A stretch of DNA of 64,000 bases, taken from Aquila chrysaetos chrysaetos. Lineage: Eukaryota; Chordata; Aves; Accipitriformes; Accipitridae. Both the position numbers and the translations under genes were made by a program. The notes below the pieces were generated by a model that searched no databases, had not been told where the DNA came from, and was given only the letters and a program-made list of their open reading frames with translations. Location of the stretch: assembly GCF_900496995.4 (NCBI RefSeq), contig NC_044018.1, forward strand, positions 28,178,858 through 28,242,857, in the 5' to 3' direction. Below, piece by piece: positions 12,383-26,200 of the stretch. Position 1 is the stretch's first letter; every line of letters starts with the position of its first letter.

Positions 12383-12600
12383 TTTGCTAAACTGTAATTC
12401 ATGTAAGGAAGGAGGACAAACTAAAACAAAAGAAGAATCCTTACAAAACCCAGCCCAAGGGATCCTCCAAGCTCTATATGCAAACAAAGCAATTTAAAAA
12501 CAGTAAAATTCCATAGGATTTCACAAATGTTCCGTGTTATGCATTGTTTTGCATATTTAAACCTACCTATTTAAACCTTGCCAGCTAAGGCAAACCCCAA
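12383..12600 (+). promoter_or_regulatory. Conserved upstream module of the Cys-rich keratin genes (copy at gene B)
   Basis: Three blocks also found ahead of genes C and E: block 1 at 12383-12400 (TTTGCTAAACTGTAATTC), block 2 at 12478-12495 (TGCAAACAAAGCAATTT core) and a diverged block 3 at about 12576-12598 (TTGCCAGCTAAGGCAAACCC). Block 1 lies 370 bp ahead of the start codon. The blocks keep their order and rough spacing to the TATA box. Confidence 0.6.
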
Positions 12601-12652
12601 GAAAACCCCAAATTATTCATCTGCATCAACCAAGCCCCACTTCTGAGATGTG

Positions 12653-12658
12653 TATAAA
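12653..12658 (+). promoter_or_regulatory. TATA box of gene B
   Basis: TATAAA followed by GGAGGC, 95 bp before the ATG at 12753. The reading frame is open upstream to 12648, but those codons overlap the TATA box, so the ATG at 12753 is preferred. Confidence 0.75.
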
Positions 12659-12752
12659 GGAGGCACCCAGGGCTGTTGGAGGAGAGGGGCCCGTTTTTGA
12701 CTTGCATGCTCTGCTGTCCTCCAGCATCCTCTCCTCCATCACGTCTGCCAGC

Positions 12753-15700
12753 ATGAGCCAGCAGCTGTCAGCTGGAAGGTCTTTTCATGGAAGAAAGTTC
12801 TTCTCATCATCTTCTGCTGCGAGTGGCATGAGCCAGTGCCGAAGCAGTGTTTTCCCCTCTGCTGTGCTATTTGGAAGAACTTATGAAGCCTGGAGACACA
12901 GCATCCAAAGCCTCCAAAACACAGATAGGTGCAAATGGATTTCTTCTGACCGAAGCCTCGCACAGAGGGTCTGTGGAGGCTGGAGGTGCAGGGGCATCCA
13001 TGCCAACAGTGAAGGTGGGAGTCACAGGTTAGGCTTCCACAGCAGGAGCTGCAAAAGTGAAGGTATTTGTGAAGTGCACGTCAGTGAAAGCCTGCTGCAG
13101 CCTCTTGATGTGAAGATCGACCCTGAAATCCAGCACATCCAAAAGCAGGACAGAGAGCAGATGAAGATCCTCAATAACCAGTTTGCCTCTTTGATTGACA
13201 AGGTGAGAGTTGAGACAAGACTTAAAGGAATGATGAGGTTTAAGTGTGAAGGAAACCTTTTTGTGCTCAGGTCTTCGATTCCTCTCCTCTCATCCTATTA
13301 CATGAGCTGTATGCTGGTTTTAGCATGTGTGACTCCAGTACTATGAGCTGCAAATGCAGATCTAGCTGATAATGTTATTTTAATCTGGTTTATGTGCTTA
13401 TGTGCTTTGATAAGCTGCATCTGTTTTTATTATTCATAGTGAAAGGGAGCTGTTCCTCCAAGGTATCTTACTGAGCTTCTGCACTGTTGACTTCTCTCTG
13501 TGCAGCTAGACTTTGTAAAGTTGCATTGTCTCCTATCGGTAAACGTGGTTTCCACTATCAGCCATTTGATATGCAGATTTATTTGAATATTCCATGGTTT
13601 CTGTAGCTGCCACAAAGGCTGTACTGTCTAGGGCTTACTTGGAGAATGGGAGAGCAGCATGCCTAGTTTGCTCTAGGATTATAGGATTAGGAAGACTGCA
13701 ATGCCCCCCTTTTGTCCTCTCATCCCCTTCAAACCACAATGAACCCCTGAAGCATTGACTCAGAAGATGCCTTGGCCCCCCCCCCCATTCCTTTGGTCCC
13801 CATACAATACAGCTAAGCATGTGCCTGAAGAAGGTGGCTTTGCTTTCTGAATGCAGGTACAGCATCTGGAGCAACAGAACAGGGTGCTGGCCACCAAATG
13901 GGACCTACTGCAAAAGCAGGTTCTGCCATCCCAGAAGAACACCAAGCATGTCTTCGACAACTTCATTTGCAGCCTGCAGAGGTGGCTGGACTCACTGCTG
14001 CGCGAGCAGGGGCAGATGGAACCTGAGCTGAATGACACAGAGAAGCTCGTTGAAGAGTTCAGGTGCAAGTGAGTGAGCAGAAACCATCCACAGGGCAGTG
14101 AGCTCAAACAGCTTGTCTAATGGGACTTGAATTTTTGTCTGTATTGATAGACTTCTCTCTGAGGTCCAGAAAGCTGAGATCCAAAAGCACCCTGACCCCT
14201 AAACACTCAGACAAACAAGGTCTCTGGTCTCAGAATGACCCAGTAACCAGTCTTTTCTCTTCTGCAACAGATACAAGCAGGAAGTGAGCAGACACACGGC
14301 TGCTGAGAACGAGTTTGTGTTATTGAAGAAGGTAAGGAATTAGTATGAATGGAAGGGTTGGATGCAGAGATCCAAGGACTTTCCTCTGATCTGCTCCTTG
14401 CAAAGCAAGGGTCAGGTCTTGAGAATGTTAAAAGTCATTGGACAAGTATGGATACAGAAAAACATGTCACAGAGTATTGCCAGAGAGCATTACACCTCTG
14501 CCCTTTAGCACAGAAAGGACATTTCATTCTAAACTGACAGCTTTCTAGTCCTAATGCCCAAGTCATGATGTCTTTCAAGCAAGAACTCAGCAATATTGTA
14601 TATGCTTTTGGGACCTCTCAGCTGTTGCTGTTCAGGGGAAATCTGAGCTTCCCAATGACTTTTCCTAAACAAAATTTCCTACCCTAAAAATATAATTACA
14701 TTGCCTTAGGTCTCTGTGTAGGTACCATTTTGACTTCTAACTGTCTGGAAACTCTTTTAGGATGTGGACTGTGTCTATCTGGCCAAGGCAGAGCTGGAAG
14801 CAAAGGTGGAAACCCTAAAGCAGGAGATAGAGTTCCTGAAATGTGTTTCTGCTCAGGTATGGATGCTCCTGTCCCAACCTTGCTTGATGGCAGCTATTCC
14901 TACCAGCTGCTTCTTGACTTAGGCCTGATTAAGCCAATCCATCTGGCTCTCTTTGGGAGGCAATAAGAATCCCAGATAAGGAAGATTTTGTGATCTCGAA
15001 AACCCCAAACCCTCAAGCTGCATGTGTGACCAAATCTAGTCTCCAATCCTGGGCTGTGGCTCAGGTCAGACTCTTAGTGGTGGTGTTACTTCCACTGGAG
15101 TGTGAGATAAGAAATCCAGGGACAGAGACATACTGACACCTTACTGCCACTAACACATGGCTTCTAGGAAATCGCTGAGCTGGAGAGAAGTCCCTGTGAC
15201 ACCTCTGCCATTGTGAAAATGGACAACAGCCGAGGCCTGGACATGCAGGGCATCCTCAGGAGTGCTGAGTGTTGTTATGAGGACATAGCTCAGAAAAGCA
15301 AAGCAGTGTTGGATGTGCTGTACAGAACTAGGGTAAGTTGTAGCATCCAGTGACATATCCTTAATTCTCTCACTGTCAAAAGTAGTAGTGCAAAGGTGGT
15401 GATTTTTTCTTTCTGTCTTCACTGTATAACTTCTGGACCTAATTGTCCATTCTGCTAAAATCTGTAAGTCTCAAAGTCAGGAGAACATCCCCAGACCAGA
15501 TACAATGCAATGGGACAAGACTCAGTCATGCTGGGAAGGCTGTAGGTGGGAGGTTGTAGGTGAGTTGAGCAGTGAAAACTACAGGAGGAAAGCTCCATTT
15601 GCTGCTCAAAGTCTCAGGAGCTGCAAAGTCATGAGACTTTTCTAAACCTAGTTTAATTCACTCTGGAAAGAGAAGCAAGGCTTCTATACTAGGTACACTA

Positions 15701-17500
15701 CCAGCATTAATTGCCAGGTCTCTCTTTTCTTACTATCAGTTCCAAGAGCTGGAGGAGGCAAAGGGGAGAGATTGCAATGAACTGAAGTCCCACCAGCAAG
15801 AGATTGAAGAGCTGAGTTTTGTGATCCAGAGAAGGCAGTGTGACCTTGAAAATGTGAAGAAGCAGGTATGATGGATCATATTTACTCACTGGATCCTAGG
15901 TGTAAGATTCCAAGTCACGTTTTCTACATCTCTGTGGCATTTCTTTCATCTTTATAAGAAGCATTGCCTCACACTGCTTCCATTGGTCTAGAGAAGATCC
16001 TACCAGCGCTGAGTGGGGAATAAGGATTATCTGCTGGCCTATTTACTGTTGGATCATTTTGATTATTGCAAAGAACTAATTGCAGGAAATTAGATCATTG
16101 GATTAGCTACAGCCACTCGGAAAATTGCTAAAATTGCTCCAGCAAGAATTCTGGCAGGAGGCAATGCTTCTGACACAGGTTCAAAGCATCCAATAAGTAG
16201 GGTAGAATTATGACTCACCAGTAATTCAGCACCCATAGAAACTGGTATAATTTTCAGACCATCTAATTCATTATATAGTTTATAACGGGAAGTAATGGAA
16301 AACCTTAATTATTAGTTCCAATTAGAACAAGGTATTGGTATCCTTGAAACAAGACTTAAACATAGTCTGGCAGTACAGGGACATGTCCAGCCTTTCTGTA
16401 GTACTTCAGAATTGATATTTGATTTTGGAAACATTTGGCTTTCCTAAAAAGAACCCCAATACTTCCCAATTTTAGACTCTCAAAAAAAAGTGAGAATTTC
16501 TCTTTCAAGGATAAGGATGGCAAGAAAGAGGGCAGGGAAAGTAACGACTTCTTGTGTCTCCCCTGACAGGTGTCCTCTCTGCAAACATCAGTTTGTGAGA
16601 CTGAGCAGCGCAGGGACTGTGCCCTCAAACACATCCAGGAGAAGCACGTTGAGCTGCAGGATGCCCTCCAGAAGGCCAAGGATGAGTTGGATTTCATGCT
16701 GCGGGATTACCAGGAGCTGCTGAATGTCAAGCTGGCCCTGGATATCAAGATAGCAACATATAAGACCCTACTGGAGGCTGAAGAGAGCAGGTGGGTACCA
16801 CTACAACCATGTATGGGCAGCGTTCAGTCCTTGGGACTCTTTGGCAGAGACAAGGAGGCTGGAAAATGCTAGAAATGCTAGGTATGTGAAGGATAACCTT
16901 GTGACCTTCTTCTCCTTCAGGATACGCCTTGGGAGCCCTGTGAAAGTGTGTAAGTAAGCTCCAGGTTTTCTGTTTTCCTTACAACATTAAACAGTCTAGT
17001 TCTGGTTTGCAGGGGGAGGAGGAAGGCTGAATCCTGCCCATGAGTGATTCCACCTGTGTTTTCCCATGACAGTGATCACCACCCCTTGCAACAACATCTC
17101 TGGCTGCGAAGCCAACCTGGGATGTGGATCTGGTAGACAGGCCAGAAGATGCAAGTCCTCCTGTAGTGCTGGTAGAGCATCCCTACCCAAAGATGCTAGT
17201 GCCTGCCACAGAGGATTCACTTCCAGAAGCGTTGCCAGCTCTGTAGGCAAGCAGTATATCTCTGGTGGTCCCAGCTGCATCCCTAGGAGTGAAGAATTTA
17301 GGGCCAGAGGTGGGGGCCATTCGTGCCAGAGCTCAGCCCCTCTGGGCACTGGTGGACTGTGCAGTAGGACTGCAGGGAGCTGTGGAGAGAGCTGCAGAGC
17401 TGCAAAGAGCATGGGAAACTCAGCTCACCCACAAGGGATGTGTTGGCCAGGGGTGAGGATTTCAGCTGGACCTCCATGCCCCAGGGCCACCCGGATCTAA
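12753..17500 (+). CDS. Cysteine-rich type II keratin, diverged (gene B)
   Basis: Forms the type II half of keratin heterodimers in the cytoskeleton. Nine exons: 12753-13202, 13857-14068, 14271-14331, 14761-14856, 15168-15332, 15740-15865, 16570-16790, 16921-16949 and 17073-17500; 595 codons with no break. Exon lengths of 61, 96, 165, 126 and 221 nt and their phases are those of type II keratins. The rod runs from about residue 137 (helix start [19 protein letters not shown]) to 446 (helix end [18 protein letters not shown]). The head has six Cys and the tail 13, as in hair-type keratins. The head has lost most of the Gly-loop and SRS motifs kept in C and E. The helix-end motif has Lys for the usual Glu (LDIE) and Ala for Gly (LEGEE). 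The frame and splice sites are intact, so it is probably expressed, but it is under weaker or altered constraint. Confidence 0.88.
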
Positions 17501-18252
17501 AGTTCAGCTGTGAGAGTCAGGACAACCAGGACGTAAGACCTAAAGTAGAAAAATGAAAGCCTTGCTCTACTTTCAGTGGTTAAAATGTCCTCAACTCCAC
17601 CTTACGCACAAGGAAGAGGCATCCTGGCTACAAGAACATTGTAGCCTCATGAAACCACATCAGAGAAACTCCACTGGGATCACATTAAAAAAGGGACACT
17701 TAAAGCATCTTCCTTTTGATTTCTGCTGTTTCTTTAAAGGTCTGGGGGTTGTGTTGGGGCACTTATCTTATTATCACTCAGTTTCTGCTTCCTACCAGCC
17801 TTCTTTTTTTTCCTGATTAAGCCTTTGCTATGTATGAAACAAGTTGTGACATTTAATTTAGAATCCTTTCCCTAGAGTGCTCTGGGAAGTGTTTCTGGAA
17901 ATGAGCTCTCTAGGACTCACCATTTCATCAAAGTCTGTCTGACGTAATTTTAGGCAAGTCAGTGGAGTTGTAGTGCTGAGACACACAGGGTCATGGAGAG
18001 GAGGGCCACGACTCCAGTGATGTTCTTTGTTCGCTGACTTGGAGCAGTTTGGTCATCCATATGCAGGCAGGCAAGTCATAAAGGAAATCTCAATTAAAAA
18101 AACACATTTCACCTTCTGTAGTCAGCAAAGAGTAATTACATCACTTGTGCTCCTATTAGCTTCCTTGCTTAGTGTCCTGATGTTTGCATAAATTACTGCA
18201 CCCTCACTTCTATCTTGATGACTCAAGAGCTTTAAACTTTTTCTCTTTTTCC

Positions 18253-18258
18253 AATAAA
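18253..18258 (+). terminator. Poly(A) signal of gene B
   Basis: AATAAA in the context TTCCAATAAATCTCATGG, followed by GTGTTGCC and GGGTTTTAGTGTTTG. It lies about 750 bp after the stop, matching the position of the distal signals of C and E. Confidence 0.7.
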
Positions 18259-18279
18259 TCTCATGGAGAACAAACGTGT

Positions 18280-21200
18280 TGCCACTTGGGTTTTAGTGTT
18301 TGCAAGAATACAGAAATGCCCCATTCCTAAATTGGTCAAGACGTATCTGCTCATTAGAAGCCTTAACAATTAAGCAGAAGTGGCAGGGCTGCCCAGAGAT
18401 TGTCATGTAGATCCAGTCTTTGGTTGGTGTAAATTATGGAAGCCTTTTAAAATCAGCTTATTTATGCTGATTTGCACCAAATTGGGCTCCTACCCAATGC
18501 TATTCAATGGCTGTTCTAAGATTCATAGAGAAGTCATCTCAGTCTCTTTGCATTTTTATAGCTTGTCTACCACAGAGGTGTGACGACAAAACACATTTTA
18601 TACCTCTTCAAAATCTGCTGCAATAGGGTCATTATAGGGAAAAAACTCAGGAATGTGCTTGGTTGCTTTTTTTCAACATCATTTTAGAAATCCTACAACA
18701 ACCAGTTTAGCATTTCAAAACAGATCAAAGGGAGATATTTTATTGTACATTCAAGCAGATTAAAAAAAGAAGCCAACAAATTAGTAACATAAATCAGCCA
18801 CCAAGGACTAAAGTGTTTTGCGATTAAACTGATGAAAGCCAATGAGCAGAACAAAGAAATGAAACATATAGAGGCAAGTTGGACAGATACATGTTTTACA
18901 AAAGGGACAATCCAGAGGGAAGGTCTTTCCTATCTGATGAAATAATCGTGATTCAGAATTGGAAGACCTTTTCTCTCCCCCCATAATTCTCATGTGATAG
19001 GAAGATATTTCCCAATCAAATGAGAGGAGCAAAAAAGAAAACAGGCACAATCCTCAATGAAGAAAACCACAAGAAAGATTTGAGAAGAAAAGAACAATCG
19101 AGCAGCCATAAATATTCATCAAAAGGGGTTTAAGTATCTCATAAAGGTTATGGTGTTCCCATTGAAAATAGATGATCCTGTCACTTTTTACGCAACAGAA
19201 GAATAAGTCAGGGAAATGATGTAGAATTAGGGTTGCTTTCTCGCTCCCAAAATCCCCCTCCCCCCCATTTCAAGATCTGATAAGTTAATTTAGCAAGTAC
19301 TTTACTTTAAACCTGTGACCAGCCTCTCTGAACATCACTGCTTCATGAATCAGCCAGGCATTTAATCAGAAATTCAGCAGTACATCACAAAGCTGCACAA
19401 ATCAAATAAAACATGGGCTTGGGCACTAAGGCTTTAGCGTAACAAAAGGAAGAGCTTATCTTCTGCTGGCTGAATATGCTTCCCAGGAGGACCTGACCCA
19501 CCTTCCATGGGCAATTCCTTACTTCTGTATGGCTCAGAGAACATCCGCCACCCAAGAAAACAGCTTCAGCTGGAAGGGATAAGAGCTCCTGTAGATTTAT
19601 AGGGAAGTTGCTGTAACCTAATAACAGCTGCAATATTTTTTTTTCCTTTTCTAATCTTTTTACTTTAACAGGCAGTGTGATGCCATCCCATTCAGGGGCC
19701 TGGATTCCCATACATCCCACATTCATTTCCACTGTGCAGTTCTGTGGGAGGAAGACATCAACATGAAAAAGATCAAAACAATCCTTTGCTTTGTTGCAAG
19801 CCTCAGCTTTACAGGTGCTAATCACTGCACAGAGATATGATATATGCATACATCAGGAACTGAGCAAATCTAGAGAGCGTGTGATGTTGTGTACACTCAT
19901 TAAGACTTCAAAGGTGCTAAAGAAATTTGGCGCCCAAAGGGTGGGACTAATTTCACCTAACTTTAACCATCCAGAAATGGGGCGCCTGGTCTAGTTGTCT
20001 GGTTGTCTAGACTGCCTCTGGTAGTCAATAAGAATAGAGGTAAGTACCTCCAGAGGTGGATTCCTCCCACCTGTCTTAGCTGCCTATTTTAGGATGCAAT
20101 GAATCACCGTCTGGAGATGCCTATCTCTTTCCATTAGCCATAGAGGGAGTCTCAAAGATGAAATTAGAATACAAGCCTAGTTTGATGGCTGAAGGAGGGA
20201 AGAAGGTGCACCCTGGCCCAATGTTTGATGAATTTTATGAGGAACACCCTTTGAAAATCCCAGCCTCGTCTTCTAACATAGAGCAGATGTAGGCTAATGA
20301 GAAGAAAAAATACATTACCAGATTGAATTGCTTTGGACAACTTTGGCTTTAGGATACAAGGCAATGAGGCTGCATTAATCAAATCAATTCTTTAACATCT
20401 CATGAATATCGTGAACAAGAGTCTATACAGTCCAGGAAACCATGTGTATAAAAATACATGTTACGACCCAATCTTACATCCATCAAATGTTGTTAGCATA
20501 GATAGGTTATTGCCATTGTCGTATCTGAATGCAATGAGTTTTCTATGGCTGTGGATAATTACAGAGATGGAGCATGGCTCTTTGAGACTATCGCATAAAA
20601 CATATTTTAAGAGCTAGTTCAGATTCATCTCCAGAGGCAAAAAACAAATTAGTGAACTTCACATGTTCTTATAATGAATTCCATTTTCAGCAGCACATTC
20701 AGGGAGACGAATGCTGACAAAGGGAGAGATTGCAAGTTGTCAAAATGACTCATCCAACCCCTCATAAAAATATTTTCCTTTTTTGCTTCCTCAGTCCTTC
20801 CCCTCCTTTTTTTTTTTTTGAGTAAAAAAGATGCATTTTTTCTTCAGAGTACTCTCCCATTTCCCATGTCCATACTCACAATAACAAATTGTCAATTCTT
20901 GAGGTCTTATGTACCAACAGGCAAAACACTTGTTGTTCCTTGGAAAGACCTAAAAGACATTAAGTGAACCTTCTGCATTGCTGCCTTCTCACTGGGATTC
21001 AGGAGCAGCAACAGGGATTTGGCTAACACAGAAATTTTACCCAATACTGGGCAACTTATGCCCAAAAATCTCTTACCTATCAGGAAATCGGTCACTCTGG
21101 TGAGGTGTTTTGGAACTGGGGCTGCTGCAGCACAGTTGGTTCACAGACGTTTAATTGAAGTCTGTGCTACGTTCCAGGTGTCTCCCACAGAGCTGACGTG

Positions 21201-22885
21201 TATAATGGGGTGCAGAAAGGGAGCAGTGGCACACCAGCCTTCAGTCTGAATTCTGGTCCAGGATGCAGTTTTCCTATACAGAGCTTGTAACAATTGCCTT
21301 TTGTACTCTTGTTTGGATTCAAATATGCATTTCACTTCTGATAAATCTTGTTTTAGAACTTAAAGGATGTGGGAAGTTACAAGCTTTAGCTTGAAGTCTC
21401 TAATATTTGTTTTAACTGATATTACCAATTGTGCTGGCAACCCAGTATGAACTGTGAGCCTAAAATACTATAAACAAAGGTGTAATCCAAAAGTCATGCT
21501 GTAAATATGTTGAACTATCCCATTTGTATAGAGCAAAAGTATCTGTTTACACAACTAATTTATACCACCAGCCCCTCAAACTCACATAAGTTGCAATTAC
21601 ATGTTCAATTAATAGCCTCATGAATCTCAGTGCTGTAGTCACATCCTATGGTTTCAGTGTGCATGTCTTCTTTTTAAGAACTTGATATTAGAAGGTTTAA
21701 TGTTTTAAGGGGGTTTAGCCCTGGTTTTATGATTTGCAGTGCCTGATCCTAACTCTTGGAAAATGTTTTTGGAGGGGGTTAATGATAATGAGGGAACACA
21801 GCTACTGGGTGTTTCCAGATACCATCACGTTGTACATATAACACGCAGACTTCTCCAGACATCGCTCCCCTTCAGTCAGGAAAGGCTGAGGGCATTTAGT
21901 TGTTTGCACTATAATGTCTCTTTTTTCTCCCAAACACTTTACTCTCAAAGAGCTGAAAGAGGCCTATTGTTTTGACTTTCCAAATGTCAGTTTGGAGAAG
22001 GCCCTGAGATGGTTGGCAGCTAGGTTCACTCTCTCACCTCCTTGGGGTGGTGATTAGGAGAGAGAGAGATTCATCTTGCCAATGTGAGTCAAAGCCTTCT
22101 CTGGTGTCCAGTCTAATCCACTCATTAAGACTTCCTCTGTTGATGGAGAAAGACCAGTGCCTGAAGAGAGTGAATCACTCCAGTTCCCCTAAGCACAGAC
22201 CCAGGGGCTGTTTCTCTTGGAGGTGTACCTCCATGGAGTGTCAAGGACGTGTCTGGCAGTCACCCAACTTTTAGCTGTCGCTTCTTGAATGAGATGGATC
22301 TCACCAGGCTGAAATGTGCTACTGTTCCTTTTTTGTTCCCTGTAGAGACTACCAGAAGATGGATCAGAAAGGTCTCCAACATCCAGCTTGGTAAAGGGTC
22401 CAATATAGCGAGGGCCAAAGATTTAACTGTGTTCAAATGGACTTCAGGTTAAGAATTTGCAGCATTACTCAAGTGAAAATGTCGCTGACTGCACAGAACA
22501 TAAATCTGGTAAGCAAACTGGAATATGCCACATTTCCTGGACGCAACCTGCTCTGTTTTGGTAGTGTTTCATGGTGGTAAAAGAAGGTCAGCATTGCAAT
22601 GTTTTTGGGGGGCATTTTGAGTCCTTGCAGTTGAATCCAGACCCATAACTCAGTGAATTTGCTGGTGTTTCAGGTACAGAAATGATCCATCCATCACAAC
22701 ACAACTTCCACAGTGTTTTTCCATGGTTGACTTTTTTTTTTTGGTTACTTTTCCGCACCCAAAGATTGTGAAATTACCCCCACAAAGTGCAAGTCTGCAA
22801 AACATGCCATCATACACAAAAACCCATGAGACACAAAACCCCAAACGACACACTGCAAACAAATCACAAAGAGTTTCTTCAAAAA
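18280..22885. other. Intergenic region between genes B and C, no supported gene
   Basis: AT-rich sequence with short non-homologous open frames on both strands (the longest is 154 codons, minus strand, 19385-19849, with no recognisable domain). T-runs occur near 20809. I see no keratin exon, tRNA or clear transposon. Confidence 0.6.
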
Positions 22886-22887
22886 TG

Positions 22888-23060
22888 TTTGCTAAACTAT
22901 AATTAGCGTAAGTTAGGGGAACACTTCAAACCGTAATATATTCTAAGCTAACTTGCAAACAGAGCACTTTTAGATTCCTTTTTATTTCCTCAGTAGTTAG
23001 TATTTGCTGGGCTGTTTTGCATTTTGAGGAGCATTTATTGCTGCCAGGCAAACCAAACCC
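22888..23060 (+). promoter_or_regulatory. Conserved upstream module of the Cys-rich keratin genes (copy at gene C)
   Basis: Block 1 at 22888-22905 (TTTGCTAAACTATAATTA) is identical over 18 bases to the copy at gene E. Block 2 is at 22953-22970 (TTGCAAACAGAGCACTTT). Block 3 is at 23038-23060 (TGCCAGGCAAACCAAACCC core) and differs from gene E by one base. Block 1 starts 329 bp before the ATG. Block 1 has a homeodomain-like TAATTA core; the factor is not determined. Confidence 0.75.
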
Positions 23061-23112
23061 TTAAGCGCTTTAAATTAATGTCCTGATCCTATCAAGGCCA
23101 GCTTCTCAAATA

Positions 23113-23120
23113 TATATAAG
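23113..23120 (+). promoter_or_regulatory. TATA box of gene C
   Basis: TATATAAG, 97 bp before the start codon, the same spacing class as in genes B and E. Confidence 0.8.
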
Positions 23121-23216
23121 GGGTAGCATCACTGTGTCACTTCAGCGGGATCTCTGTTCCTCTCCTGCAGAAGAGCTTCCCCTAAACTTTCATATTCCAC
23201 CTTCAAATAAGCCACG

Positions 23217-26200
23217 ATGAGCAGACAGGCGCCTACAGTGAGATCTGTCCTGGGACGAAGAGGCTTCAGTTCAGCTTCGGAGATTTGTGGTCGAAGCTAC
23301 GCTGCCTCTGCCTGCCAACCTGTCCGATGTGGAGCTGGTGCCTATAGCAGCAGGAGTGTCTGCAACCTGGGTGGAAACAGGAGAATTTCCTACGTGAATG
23401 GAGTCTGCGGTACTGGATGTCTTGGAGAGTTCGGCTTTGGAGGTGTAGGCTACGGTAGTGTTGGAGGAAGGGTTGGCCTTTGTGGCCCCAGGGGATATAG
23501 TATTGTGAGAGGTTACCCTGATCGCAAAGCTGATGGCATCCAAGGTATCTGCATCGATGAACGGCTTCTGAAGCCCCTCTGCGTTGGGGTCGACCCGCTG
23601 GAACATGAAATACGCTGTCAGGAGAAGGAACAGATCAAGACACTCAACACCCAATTTGCCTGCTTCATCGACAAGGTGAGTGCAAACCTGCTCTGTACTT
23701 GCACTTCTTTGAGAAAAATAAAACACAACGAAACCCCTCCAAAACCCCAGTCCAGCTGATGCCATGAATCACTGAGCTGGGTCCAAGCAAGGGTCCAGAT
23801 TCCCACAGAGCCATGTTGGTTCAGACTGGGATCTTCAGTACTGGGGAAGGGCTCATTTCAGCCACATGCCAGTCCTAGTATTTGCTGGTGTTTGTATCGT
23901 GGCCACAGTAGCACTGGACTTTCTTGCAGGTGTATCCTCTCTGGACAGCCTCGGTTCAAGGTTGGATTTCTCATGGCAGCCTTGTTCTAGCTCAGCTAGA
24001 AGTTACAGCCCTGATGGGGTCATCTTTCCATCCTCCATTAGACCCTTTTCCCCCTTTTGTCTTTAAATATAGCGACTGTTCCAAAAAACATTTCTGAAGG
24101 CAAAGGAGGTTAATCTTGATTCAGGCACCTAAACCTTAGATATCTAAGTCTGAGCTGTCACTTAGGATCCCTTTGTAGAAAAAACAGAGACAAACAGGTT
24201 CTACCCTCTGGGGACTCAATCTCATCCTAAAATACATCAGAGGCACCATCCAGAGGAGCCTTATTTCTATTCATTGGTGAGAAAGGCAGATTTAGACATG
24301 TGACTTTTAGATTTCTAAATAATTTAGACATGTGACTTTTAGATTTCTAAATAAGGGCAGATAATTTTATGATCATCGTGGCATATCACCTCTCACTTCC
24401 TGAAAATCCAATTCTTCCACCTGCAGTTTCACAGTGAGAGCAGACAGTTAAACCAGATGTCGAGTTATTGCATTCATCTTTTTATTTGAAGAATTGCTAT
24501 TTTCTGGCCTGCAGGTCCGATTCCTGGAGCAGCAGAACAAAGTGCTGGAGACCAAGTGGGGCCTCCTGCAGCAATACGTCCTACCAAAGAAAGGGAAAAA
24601 CCTTGAACTGTACTTTGAGAATTACATCTGCGACCTGCGGAAGCGCCTGGACTGCTTGCTATGTGAAAAGCAAAAACTGGGCAGCGAAGAATGTGCCACA
24701 AGCCAGCTGGTGGAGGAGTTCAAGTGCAAGTAAGGACCTTCAGGTCTCCTCTAGCTCTTGGCATTTCAATTCTCCTCTGGTTCATCTCAGGCAACATCTC
24801 CCAGACATGTGGCACATCCCCTTTGGGGATGTCACATTCTTCTGTCTCACTTGCAAACTCTTTGCATTGTTAATGTTGTTGTTCATGAAGAAGCTTCTGA
24901 TCTTGGGATGGTCTAATGTTTGGTCTCCAGACACTGATCTTACAGTGCCTGATGGCAGTCTCTGAGCAAGCTAAGGTTGTTATTTATACGTGATGGTTAA
25001 TGTCTGTGTGTCTGATAGTATTGCTTGCCTCAGCCCTTTTCTTCTCCTTTTCCAACAGATATGAAGAGGAAATCAACAGGCGTACAACTGTGGAGAATGA
25101 GTTTGTGGCACTCAAAAAGGTGAGAAGCTCAAAATACATGAATCGTTATACCTAAAATAGTTTTATTTGGTGTAAAGCTTGGTTGAAAAAGTGCATTATT
25201 AGGAAATGCCCAGCAAAAGTGTTATAATGTGCAGAAGGAGAGAGGCTTGTAAAGAGGCACACGGTTAGAAAAAGAGGCAAATGCAAGTAGAAAGTAAAAA
25301 TAATGTATCCTCAAAGCTTACATCATCAGCACTACAGCAATAGTTTTGTTACCCCAAGCACATTCTTGAAGCATAATGGGAAGGTGCATTTGTGGAAGGG
25401 GGACAGAGTAGGAGAGGTCACACTGGAATACCTGGTGTCTAAGACGCTGGTTATTTTCTGACTCTCTCTTCACATACTTTATACTTGGACATCAGAAAAG
25501 CAGAAATCATTTGAACAATATTAAAAAATTATGTTTAAATACTCATTAGTCAATTCTGAGTTTGTAGCTAGGTCCTAAGTAATAAATAAACTAATCCCTG
25601 TAAGTCACGTTGGAATGGTTTTGTTTTCCTTTAGGAGACACCAGGGCATCTTGACTCACCCTCTCGCACCTTTCTGCTCTTGAAATCTTGTTGAAACATG
25701 TTTCTGTTTTATTGGCACTACCTCTGTCTTCTGTGTGTTTCTCCAATGTTTTCAGCGAGATTGGGCTGGAACGTATCTCCTCTCTTTCAGGATGCAGACT
25801 GCATCTTTTTGAACAAGGAAGAGCTGGAGGTGAAGGTGGATCTGTTAAGAAGGCAGTTGGAGTTGCTGAAATGTGTGTTTGAGGAGGTGAGTTTCTCTGG
25901 TCTGTCCCAGGAGTTTGGTGGTGCTGTCTCATCCTTCAGGTGCTCCAAATTTCTACAGCTTGAAACCCTTCTTTGACATGTCTCATCCCAAGCCCTGAAT
26001 ACTTGAAAGCATGGAAGTATAAGGTTGATACAATATTAACATGATTATGCTGGAAATAGGGTGGCTCCCCCTTTCTTAATGCAGCTCCAGGTATGAATTG
26101 GCTGTGTCCCAACTCTACCCCTGAGAAAAGAGATGCATCTGTCTAGTTACTCCGGATTGCAGTTGTCTGATTAGAGCTAAAGAAACTCCCAGCTTAATCC

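Noticed and set aside
19385-19849. 154-codon minus-strand frame between genes B and C
   Set aside because: There is no recognisable family, promoter or neighbouring exons. It is probably chance.
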